Source: JBBIND01 sp037444075 (GTDB taxonomy: Bacteria; Acidobacteriota; Terriglobia; Bryobacterales; Bryobacteraceae). Taken from it: 64,000 bases of DNA. The stretch covers positions 1 to 64,000 of the forward strand of contig JBBIND010000007.1 in assembly GCA_037444075.1 (NCBI GenBank), written 5' to 3'. The notes under the pieces are model-generated. The model was given only the letters and a program-made list of their open reading frames with translations, was not told the DNA's origin and made no database searches. This document shows, piece by piece, positions 45,021-52,743 of this stretch. Within the stretch, counting starts at the first letter, position 1. The number at the start of each line of letters is the position of its first letter. The position numbers and the translations under genes are program-made.

Positions 45021-46349
45021 ATGACCAATCCGACAAAAAACTCCGAAACACTCACAATTACAGACAGCCGAACAGGCAAAACCTATACCCTGCCCATGGT
45101 GGAGGACAACGTCCGCGCCATGGACCTGCGGCAGATCAAGAAGGACGAAGAGGACTTCGGCGTCATGAGCTATGACCCGGCGTTCCTGAACACTGCTTCC
45201 TGCCGCAGCTCGATCACCTATATCGACGGCGACAAGGGCATTCTGCGTTATCGCGGCTACCCCATTGAGGAGTTGGCCGAGAACTGCAGTTTCCTGGAAG
45301 TGGCTTACCTGCTGCTGAACGGGGAATTGCCCACTGAAGACCAGCTCAATGAGTGGGTGGACGTTGTCACCCACCATACGATGATCCACGAGAACGTGAA
45401 GAAGTTCATGGAGGGCTTCCATCACGACGCGCACCCCATGGGCATGTTCATCAGCACGGTGGCAGCCCTGTCGACGTTCTACCGCGACGCGCGCAGCGTG
45501 CGGGACGCGGAAGCCCGGAAACTGCAGATTGCCAGGCTGGTGGGCAAGGTTCCGACCATCGCTGCCTATTCTTACCGTCACGGACTGGGGCAACCCTATG
45601 TTTACCCGGACAATGACCTTCCCTACACGGCGAACTTCATGAACATGCTGTGGAGGAAGGTGGAGCCGAAGTACACGGCGAACCCGGTGCTGGCCCGCGC
45701 GCTGGACATTCTGTTCATCCTGCACGCCGACCACGAGCAGAATTGCAGCACCAACACCATGCGTTGCGTGGGCAGTTCCGAGGCCGATCCGTTCGTCTCC
45801 GTGGCCGCCGCCGCCGCCGCCCTGTCCGGCCCTCTGCACGGCGGGGCTAACGAGGAAGTTCTCAAGATGCTGGCCGAAATCGGCTCCAAGAAGAACATTC
45901 CAGCTTACATCGAGCGCGTGAAGTCGGGTGAGCTGAAACTCATGGGATTCGGCCACCGGATCTACAAGAACTACGACCCGCGCGCGAGGATCATCAAGTG
46001 GGCCGCCGAGCAGGTCTTCGAAGTGACCGGACGCAATGAACTCCTGGACATTGCCGTCGAACTGGAGCGCATTGCCCTGGAAGACGAATACTTCGTCAAG
46101 CGGAAGCTGTACCCCAACGTGGACTTCTACAGCGGCATCATCTATCAGGCCATGGGCTTCACGCCGGCCGTCTTTACGGTGCTGTTCGCCATTCCGCGCA
46201 CCGTCGGCTGGCTGGCGCAATGGCAGGAGATGCTGGAGGACAAAGAACAGAAGATCGCCCGTCCGCGGCAGGTCTATACCGGCCACGACGAGCGCAAGTT
46301 TGTTCCCATGGACAAACGCACCGCTCAAACGAAAGGCGCGGCTACTTAG
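45021..46349 (+). CDS. gltA: Citrate synthase
   Basis: This enzyme condenses acetyl-CoA with oxaloacetate, the entry step of the TCA cycle. The 442-residue length is that of the larger bacterial (type II-like) enzyme. The catalytic residues can be placed: His in PLHGGANEEV, His in GFGHRIYKNYDPR and Asp in YPNVDFYSG. The ribosome site AAGGAG lies about nine bases before ATG 45021. It is divergent from icd-mdh and ends at a hairpin terminator. Confidence 0.96.
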   Translation: MTNPTKNSETLTITDSRTGKTYTLPMVEDNVRAMDLRQIKKDEEDFGVMSYDPAFLNTASCRSSITYIDGDKGILRYRGYPIEELAENCSFLEVAYLLLNGELPTEDQLNEWVDVVTHHTMIHENVKKFMEGFHHDAHPMGMFISTVAALSTFYRDARSVRDAEARKLQIARLVGKVPTIAAYSYRHGLGQPYVYPDNDLPYTANFMNMLWRKVEPKYTANPVLARALDILFILHADHEQNCSTNTMRCVGSSEADPFVSVAAAAAALSGPLHGGANEEVLKMLAEIGSKKNIPAYIERVKSGELKLMGFGHRIYKNYDPRARIIKWAAEQVFEVTGRNELLDIAVELERIALEDEYFVKRKLYPNVDFYSGIIYQAMGFTPAVFTVLFAIPRTVGWLAQWQEMLEDKEQKIARPRQVYTGHDERKFVPMDKRTAQTKGAAT

Positions 46350-46358
46350 AAACGGGCT

Positions 46359-46387
46359 GCCGGGGTGGCAGGCGAAGCCGCCCCGGC
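46359..46387 (+). terminator. Hairpin after gltA
   Basis: GCCGGGGTGGC (46359-46369) pairs with GCCGCCCCGGC (46377-46387) around seven bases, with one G-T pair, ten bases after the gltA stop. Only a short pyrimidine stretch follows, so termination may be partial. The next gene begins at 46432. Confidence 0.55.
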
Positions 46388-46431
46388 GCTTCTCAGAACT
46401 TCACTCTTCGAGACGGGACTAAAATGAAGTT

Positions 46432-48204
46432 GTGTCCCGCCTGATGCTCCCAGCGTATCTGCTGATTGCGGCCATGGCCGCGGCACAGCCTTTCTTCCCG
46501 GTGTCAGAAGTGCGGCCGGGCATGCGCGGCGAGGGGCGCACAGTCTTCGAGGGCAACCGCATTGAGGCTTTCCAGGCAGAGATCCTGGGTGTGTTGGAGA
46601 ACATTGGCCCGCGGCAATCTCTGGTACTGGCCCGGTTGAGCGGGGGGGCGCTGGACCGAACGGGGTTGTTGCAGGGCATGAGCGGCAGCCCGGTGTACGT
46701 GGACGGGCGCCTGCTCGGCGCCGTTGCCATGTCCTTCCCCTTCTCTAAGGAACCCGTGGCTGGCATCAGGCCCATCGAGGAGATGCTCCGCCCGGAGACT
46801 GCCGTTACAGTCGCGGGCTTGCCGGCGCGCGCCACGTTGCACGCGCACGCCGTAACGGCAGGGTTTGCGCCGCGCGGTTCGTTTGAATCGGCTGGAACCC
46901 GGTTGCAGGACATCGCCACGCCCCTCTCGTTCGGCGGGTTTACGCAGCGCACCATCGAACAGTTTGCGGGGCAATTGCGGCGCATCGGCTTGGAGCCTTT
47001 GCAGGGTGTTTCCTCGGGAGGGGAACTGGGCGCGGCCATGGCGGCGCGGGAGTTGGTGCAGCCGGGAGCGATGATCAGCGTGCAGTTGTTGTCCGGTGAC
47101 ATGAACGTCGGCGCCGACGGCACGGTGACGCACGTCGAGGGAGACAGAGTGTACGCCTTCGGCCACCGGTTTCTGGCGGTCGGTGAAACCGAACTGCCCT
47201 TCGCGCGCGCCGAGGTGATCACGCTGCTGCCGAGCCTGTCCACATCGTTCAAAATCTCGGCGGCTCGGGAATGGGCCGGCGTCATCACGCGTGACACGAG
47301 CGCAGCCGTGAGCGGCCACGTCGGGCGGCAGGCGACGCTTGTGCCTGTGACGATCAGCGTGGAAGGGCCCGCCGGCGCGCCTGGTTCGGGCGGGCGAATG
47401 GTTTACCGTATGCAGATGGTGCGGGACCGGTTTCTGTCTCCACTGCTCCTGCAAATGGCGACGTTTTCGGCGATTGACGCCACCGAGCGCATGCTGGGGG
47501 CCGGGTCGCTGACGCTCAGCGGGCGGCTCGCCTTTGAAGGCGGCGCGGAGCCGGTGAGGCTCGACAACATGTATGCCGGCGAAGGCAACGTGCCGATGCA
47601 GGCGTCGCTGGGCGCCGCCGTCCCGCTGGCTTACGTTCTCCAGAGCGGCTTTGAAGGGCTTCGTTTGAGCGGTGTCGAACTCAACCTCCGGACGTTCAAT
47701 GAGAAACGGTTGTGGCGCATTGATCAGGCTTGGCCATCGCGCAGGACGGCGCGCCCGGGGGAGGCGCTGGAACTGACGGTCGTCCTGACTGGCGACAACG
47801 GGGTGGAGAGAGTTCACAGGACGAACTACACCGTGCCGCCGGGAGCGCCGTCGGGCACGTTGAACTTCACGGTGACCGATGGACCGGCAGCGAACTTGAG
47901 CGACGTTCAACACCTGGTGCACGGTCCCGCGCGTTCGGCCGGGCAAGTGGTTTCACTGGTGAACAGCTTGCGCAGCAGCACGGCGGTGTACGTGCGGGTG
48001 TGGCGCCCCGAACCGGGCTTCGAAATCCAAGGGCGCAGTCTGCCGAAGCCGCCGTCGTCGGTCTCGCTTGTACTCAGCCGCTCGCAGACAGCGGTCGGCG
48101 GAGCGGCCGCATCGCAGGTTTCCCGAATTGCGGAACTGTCGATTGCGGCAGGCGAAGCCGTCGTGACGGGTACGAGGACATTTCAAGTGGAAGTGAAGGA
48201 ATGA
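46432..48204 (+). CDS. Secreted S55 (SpoIVB-type) peptidase-like protein
   Basis: The 590-residue protein has a short signal peptide (LMLPAYLLIAAMAAAQPFFP). The block EAFQAEILGVLENIGP continues to the serine-protease motif QGMSGSPVYVDGRLLGAV, with the likely nucleophile Ser84. The histidine-containing strand GTVTHVEGDRVYAFGHRFL comes later, with His245. In SpoIVB the histidine half precedes the serine half, so the order here is swapped. Beta-rich domains fill the C-terminal half. Start GTG 46432; ATG 46444 is an alternative. Its stop overlaps the start of the beta-propeller gene (ATGA). Confidence 0.75.
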   Translation: MSRLMLPAYLLIAAMAAAQPFFPVSEVRPGMRGEGRTVFEGNRIEAFQAEILGVLENIGPRQSLVLARLSGGALDRTGLLQGMSGSPVYVDGRLLGAVAMSFPFSKEPVAGIRPIEEMLRPETAVTVAGLPARATLHAHAVTAGFAPRGSFESAGTRLQDIATPLSFGGFTQRTIEQFAGQLRRIGLEPLQGVSSGGELGAAMAARELVQPGAMISVQLLSGDMNVGADGTVTHVEGDRVYAFGHRFLAVGETELPFARAEVITLLPSLSTSFKISAAREWAGVITRDTSAAVSGHVGRQATLVPVTISVEGPAGAPGSGGRMVYRMQMVRDRFLSPLLLQMATFSAIDATERMLGAGSLTLSGRLAFEGGAEPVRLDNMYAGEGNVPMQASLGAAVPLAYVLQSGFEGLRLSGVELNLRTFNEKRLWRIDQAWPSRRTARPGEALELTVVLTGDNGVERVHRTNYTVPPGAPSGTLNFTVTDGPAANLSDVQHLVHGPARSAGQVVSLVNSLRSSTAVYVRVWRPEPGFEIQGRSLPKPPSSVSLVLSRSQTAVGGAAASQVSRIAELSIAAGEAVVTGTRTFQVEVKE

Positions 48205-50450
48205 TGCGCATTTGGATCCTCGCTTGCGTAGCGGCGTTGCTGCTGGCATGGGTAGCTCTGGCTGGCGGCGCGACGGCCTGGGAGACGAACACCTATGACG
48301 ATTTTCAGAAAGGGCGGCTGGCGGGACTGGCGCTGACGCGTGACGGCCGGCTCCGTCTGGCTCCGAAACTCGAAACCGTTTTCCGGTCCGAAGAACCCGT
48401 CATCTGGAGCCTGGTTCAGGCCGCCGACGGCGCTCTGTTTGCCGGCACCGGGCATCGCGGGCGCCTCTACCGTGTGGATCCTTCCGGCAAGAGTGAGGTG
48501 TTCTGGACGGCGGATCAACCGGAGATCTTTGCATTGGCTCTTGACCGCCACGGCGCGCTGTTGGCGGCCACCTCGCCGGATGGCAAGGTGTACAAGCTCG
48601 AAGGCGGGAAAGCGGCGGAATACTTTGCCCCGGGAACTCGCTACATCTGGTCTCTGGCTGTGTCGGCGGACGGGTCACTATTCGTAGGCACGGGGGACGA
48701 GGGCAAGATCTTCCGGGTGGACCCGCAAGGCAAAGCCGAACTGTACTACGACACCGGGCAATCGCACGTGACGTGCCTTGCCTTTGACGCCGCCGGGCGC
48801 CTGTTGGCGGGCACCGAGCCGAACGGCATCCTGTACCGGATTTCCGCACGAGATCAGGCGTTTGTCCTCTACGATGCGGACTTGCCGGAAATCCGGCGCC
48901 TGAGAACACAACCTGACGGCACGGTGTACGCGGTGGCGCTCGGCGGCTCTCTGACCCGCAAGCCGTTGCCCTCGGCGACTCCCGGCACGGCTCCCCAACC
49001 GGTGGCGCCCACCGCATCTGTCACCGTTACGGTGACCGAGGAGGATCTCGCACAGGGAGGCGTCGAGATCAAACCGAAGGAAGACCCTTCAAGAGCCCCG
49101 GCGGCGGTCGCGCCGGCCGCGCCGCCGGCCTCACCGCTGTTTGAGATGGCTGGCGTGGAACGGTCCGCGCTTTACAGGATTCACCCGGACAACCTGGTTG
49201 AGAAACTCTGGTCGTCGACAGAGGAAAACGCCTTCGACGTGCTTATCGGTGAGCACGAGACGCTGCTGGCCACGGACCGGCAAGGGCGCATCTATGGGCT
49301 CGGCTCGGATCAACGGGTGAGGCTTGTGGCGCAAACGGATGAGTCCGAGGCGGTCAGTCTGGTGGCGGTGTCTGGCGGGCTGCTCGTTGCCACCAGCAAC
49401 ATGGGCAGAGTGTTTCGATTGGGGGAGGGATCCGGCGCGGAGGGAAGCTATGAATCGCTCGTCCACGATGCCGGCGCGGTGGCGAGATGGGGCCAATTGA
49501 GTTGGCGCGCGGAATTGCCGGAGGCCAGCCGGCTGGTGTTCCGCACGCGCTCGGGAAACTCGGCTCGCCCGGACCGCACCTGGAGCGAATGGAGCCAACC
49601 GCTGGCGGACGCAGCCGGCAGCGCCGTCAGCAGCCCGAATGCGCGGTTTATCCAATGGAAAGCCGAATTCGCAGGCAACGGTGGGCGCTCGCCGGAACTG
49701 GATTCGGTGCGGCTTGCCTATCTGCCGCAGAACGCTCCGCCCCGGGTGCTCTCCGTAACAGTCGATGCCCTGTCAGCGCCCCGGCAGGCGCAGAAGGGAG
49801 CGCAAGCCGCGCCCGCCGCCTCGCCCTACTCCATCACGGTGACCGATACGGGTCAAGCGGGTGCAGCTACCGCCGCGGGAACGGCCACGCAGGCCCTCAG
49901 CCGCTTGCTGGAGGAGCAGATACAAATCAGTTGGCAGGCCGAGGACACGGACGGCGACGAGTTGACCTACTCGGTCTATTTCCGTGGAGACGGCGAGCGC
50001 GAGTGGAAACTGCTGAAGAGAGACCTGCGAACGAACACGCTCGCCGCGGAAGCCGACGCGTTCGCCGACGGCAGGTACTTCTTCCGCGTGACCGCTTCGG
50101 ACCGGGCGGCCAACCCTCTGGAAAGCGCGCGCGAAGCTGAGCATATCAGCGCGCCGGTGTGGATTGACCGCACGCCGCCCACGGTCACGGCCACCGCTTC
50201 CGCGCGTAGCGAAAACCAGGTAGAGATCTCGGCAGAGGCGCGCGACGCGGCTTCTCCGCTCACGCGCTGCGAGTACTCAGTGGACGCCGGCGCCTGGAAC
50301 CTGGCAGCCGCCGTCGACGGCGTCATCGACGGGCTCAGCGAGCGCTTCCAGATCCGTTTGGACAACCTGCCCGCCGGCGAGCGCCTGGTTGTCATCCGTG
50401 TTTTCGACTCCGCCGGCAACGCGGGTTTGGCGCGGCTGGTGCTGCGCTGA
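48201..50450 (+). CDS. Secreted beta-propeller protein with C-terminal Ig-like domains
   Basis: The 749-residue protein begins with a signal/anchor (RIWILACVAALLLAWVALAGG). Residues about 50-250 form propeller blades with repeated patterns such as DGALFAGTGHRGRLYRVDPSG, DGSLFVGTGDEGKIFRVDPQG and AGRLLAGTEPNGILYRIS. A proline/alanine-rich insert follows, then more blades, then fibronectin/Ig-like domains (ISWQAEDTDGDELTYSVYF, YFFRVTASDRAANPLESA, VIRVFDSAGNAG). ATG 48201 overlaps the S55-like gene's stop, has GAAGGA upstream, and implies coupled translation. Function is unknown; it may be a surface binding protein processed by or partnered with the upstream protease-like protein. Confidence 0.78.
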   Translation: MMRIWILACVAALLLAWVALAGGATAWETNTYDDFQKGRLAGLALTRDGRLRLAPKLETVFRSEEPVIWSLVQAADGALFAGTGHRGRLYRVDPSGKSEVFWTADQPEIFALALDRHGALLAATSPDGKVYKLEGGKAAEYFAPGTRYIWSLAVSADGSLFVGTGDEGKIFRVDPQGKAELYYDTGQSHVTCLAFDAAGRLLAGTEPNGILYRISARDQAFVLYDADLPEIRRLRTQPDGTVYAVALGGSLTRKPLPSATPGTAPQPVAPTASVTVTVTEEDLAQGGVEIKPKEDPSRAPAAVAPAAPPASPLFEMAGVERSALYRIHPDNLVEKLWSSTEENAFDVLIGEHETLLATDRQGRIYGLGSDQRVRLVAQTDESEAVSLVAVSGGLLVATSNMGRVFRLGEGSGAEGSYESLVHDAGAVARWGQLSWRAELPEASRLVFRTRSGNSARPDRTWSEWSQPLADAAGSAVSSPNARFIQWKAEFAGNGGRSPELDSVRLAYLPQNAPPRVLSVTVDALSAPRQAQKGAQAAPAASPYSITVTDTGQAGAATAAGTATQALSRLLEEQIQISWQAEDTDGDELTYSVYFRGDGEREWKLLKRDLRTNTLAAEADAFADGRYFFRVTASDRAANPLESAREAEHISAPVWIDRTPPTVTATASARSENQVEISAEARDAASPLTRCEYSVDAGAWNLAAAVDGVIDGLSERFQIRLDNLPAGERLVVIRVFDSAGNAGLARLVLR

Positions 50451-50459
50451 AGACCGCTC

Positions 50460-51878
50460 TTAGCCCAACTCGCCCACCCGATGCAACTTCATCAGGTTGG
50501 TGGTGCCTGAGCGTCCGATGGGCTGCCCCGCCACGAACACGATCGTGTCGTGCTGCTTCAGGCAACCGGTAGCGAGCAGCGTGCGGTCCATGTAAGCCAG
50601 CATCTCGTCGGTTGAACGCAGCGGCGGTGTCTGCCTCGCGCGCACTCCGTAGAGAACCGACAACTGCCGGGCCACGTCAGCTTGCGGCGTGAAGGCGTAA
50701 ATGGGCACACTGGGGCGGCAGCGGGCCACCAGCCGCGCGCTGGAGCCGCTTGATGTGAAGACCGCAATGGCGGCCGCTCCCGCGGCAGCCGCGGCACGGT
50801 AAGCCGCGCCCGTAAGGATCTCGGCGTAGGTCGGATTAGGGCTGGCCGGCAGACCTTGGGAGGACTCCGGACGCGAACGCTCCGCCTCGGCGGCGATGAC
50901 CGCCATGAGGCGGGCTGCCTCCGCCGGATAAGCGCCCGTGGAGGTCTCCGCCGAGAGCATCACCGCGTCGGTCCCGTCGTGGATGGCGTTGGCGACATCA
51001 CTTACTTCGGCGCGAGTGGGCAGCGGATTGCTGATCATGGATTCCAGCATCTGCGTGGCCGTGATGACGAAGCGCCCCCGCGCGCGGGCTCGCGCGATGA
51101 TCGACTTCTGGATAAACGGGACCCTCTCGAGAGCCATCTCCACGCCAAGATCTCCACGGGCCACCATCACGCCGTCCGATTCTTCCAGAATCTGATCGAG
51201 GCTTTCCCACGCCTCGGGCTTTTCGATCTTTGCGATGACGGGCAGGCGCGCGTCCTCCCCTTCGAGCGCCATCCGCAAGCGCAGGATATCGTCCCTCCGG
51301 CGCACGAAAGAGAGCGCCACCATGTCGATGGTTGCCTTCAGTGCGGACCGCAAATCGGCAAGATCCTTGCGCGTCAGCGCGGGCGTGCTGACCTGTACGC
51401 CCGGCAGGTTGATGCCCTTGCGGTCGCCCACCGGACCGCCGCTAACCACGCGGCAGCGCACGGCGACGCCATCCGTCGCCAGGCTTTCCAGGCGCACGGC
51501 TCCATCGGCCAACAGGATAGTGTCGCCGGCCTTAACGTCGGCGGCGAAGTGGGGATAGCTCGTGGAAGCGCGCTGAGCGTTGCCTTCCACGGTTTCGGTG
51601 GTGATGGTGAATTCGGCGCCGGTCTCAAGCACCGTCCCGCCGCCCTCAAAAGTCCCCAGGCGGATCTTTGGTCCTTGAAGATCCAGGAGGATGCCTGTCT
51701 GCGTTCCCGCCAGGCGAGCCTGCTCTCGTACCGCCGCGATGCGCTCGACGCGCTCCTCTATCGAGCCGTGTGAAGCGTTCAGCCTGAACACGTCCACTCC
51801 CGCTGCAATCAGGCCTCTCACGGCTTCAGGCGTGCTCGTGGCAGGACCCAAGGTGGCGACGATCTTGGTGTTTCTCAT
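50460..51878 (-). CDS. pyk: Pyruvate kinase
   Basis: This enzyme catalyses the last step of glycolysis, phosphoenolpyruvate plus ADP to pyruvate plus ATP. The 472-residue protein shows KIVATLGPATSTPEAV, VFRLNASHGSIEE, MVALSFVRRRDDI, the catalytic lysine in VIAKIEKPEAWE, MVARGDLGVEM and ITATQMLESMISNPLPTRAE. The C-terminal regulatory domain is present (IAVFTSSGSSARLVARCRPSVPIY). It is convergent with the propeller gene with only nine bases between, and divergent from uppP, which starts 35 bases away. Confidence 0.96.
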   Translation of the reverse strand: MRNTKIVATLGPATSTPEAVRGLIAAGVDVFRLNASHGSIEERVERIAAVREQARLAGTQTGILLDLQGPKIRLGTFEGGGTVLETGAEFTITTETVEGNAQRASTSYPHFAADVKAGDTILLADGAVRLESLATDGVAVRCRVVSGGPVGDRKGINLPGVQVSTPALTRKDLADLRSALKATIDMVALSFVRRRDDILRLRMALEGEDARLPVIAKIEKPEAWESLDQILEESDGVMVARGDLGVEMALERVPFIQKSIIARARARGRFVITATQMLESMISNPLPTRAEVSDVANAIHDGTDAVMLSAETSTGAYPAEAARLMAVIAAEAERSRPESSQGLPASPNPTYAEILTGAAYRAAAAAGAAAIAVFTSSGSSARLVARCRPSVPIYAFTPQADVARQLSVLYGVRARQTPPLRSTDEMLAYMDRTLLATGCLKQHDTIVFVAGQPIGRSGTTNLMKLHRVGELG

Positions 51879-51912
51879 GGCCGTTATGCGCTACGATGGC
51901 ATCTTTGCCATT

Positions 51913-52743
51913 ATGTCCCTATTGCAGGTTGTGGTTCTAGCGGTGGTTCAGGGGATCACCGAGTTTCTTCCCATCAGCAGCTCGGCGCACCTGGCCCTTG
52001 CTCCCTGGCTGCTGAATTGGCCTGACCAGGGGTTGGTGTTCGATATCGCGCTGCATTTCGGCACGCTGGCCGCAGTGCTGATTTATTTCTTCCGCGATTG
52101 GGTGCAGATTGTGGCTCAGGCGTTCAACGTCAACTGGGGCTCCAATGAGGAACTCCACCTCAACCGCCGGCTGCTTTGGCTGCTGGCTGCGGGCTCGGTG
52201 CCCATAGCCGTTCTGGGCTACTTCTTCAAGAATCAAGTTGAGCACGCCTGGCGCAACCCGCTTCAGATTGGCTTCATGCTGGTGGGCGTTGGGCTGCTCA
52301 TGGGGGTGGCGGACAGAATCGGGAAGTGCCTGCGCGGAGTCGGCTCCGTCGGCTGGCTGGACACTATGCTTATAGGCCTGGCCCAAGCGATCGCCATCGT
52401 GCCGGGAACATCGCGCAGCGGCATCACCATCACGGCGGGCCTGTTCCGAGGGTTGCGGCGAGAGGCTGCGGCGTGCTTCTCCTTCCTGTTGTCCACGCCC
52501 GCCATTGCAGGTGCAGCGCTCATGGCGTTCCTGAACCTGCTGGAGCAAGGCGGCGTGCCTCCCGGGATGCGCCTGCCTTTCGTGCTGGGCATTCTCCTGA
52601 GCGCGCTGACGGGTTGCCTGGTGATCGGGTTCTTACTTCGCTTCCTGCGCAGTCACAGCCTGAAGTTCTTTGTTTACTATCGGGTGATCTTTGGCATAAT
52701 AATAATTGCCTTGGCTATACTCTTCCGCCAACCGGCGGAATGA
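51913..52743 (+). CDS. uppP: Undecaprenyl-diphosphatase
   Basis: This membrane enzyme recycles the lipid carrier of peptidoglycan synthesis by removing a phosphate from undecaprenyl diphosphate; it also gives bacitracin tolerance. The 276-residue protein has the family signature QGITEFLPISSSAHL near the N-terminus and PGTSRSGITITAGLFRG later, with about eight helices. ATG 51913 is chosen because the conserved region begins directly after it; upstream ATGs at 51877 and 51886 would add a non-conserved leader. Its stop overlaps the ftsK start by four bases. Confidence 0.94.
   Translation: MSLLQVVVLAVVQGITEFLPISSSAHLALAPWLLNWPDQGLVFDIALHFGTLAAVLIYFFRDWVQIVAQAFNVNWGSNEELHLNRRLLWLLAAGSVPIAVLGYFFKNQVEHAWRNPLQIGFMLVGVGLLMGVADRIGKCLRGVGSVGWLDTMLIGLAQAIAIVPGTSRSGITITAGLFRGLRREAAACFSFLLSTPAIAGAALMAFLNLLEQGGVPPGMRLPFVLGILLSALTGCLVIGFLLRFLRSHSLKFFVYYRVIFGIIIIALAILFRQPAE

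Noticed and set aside
44716..45024. 102-codon plus-strand open frame before gltA
   Set aside because: It begins inside the predicted gltA promoter, has no family resemblance, and overlaps the gltA start. It is more likely leader sequence.
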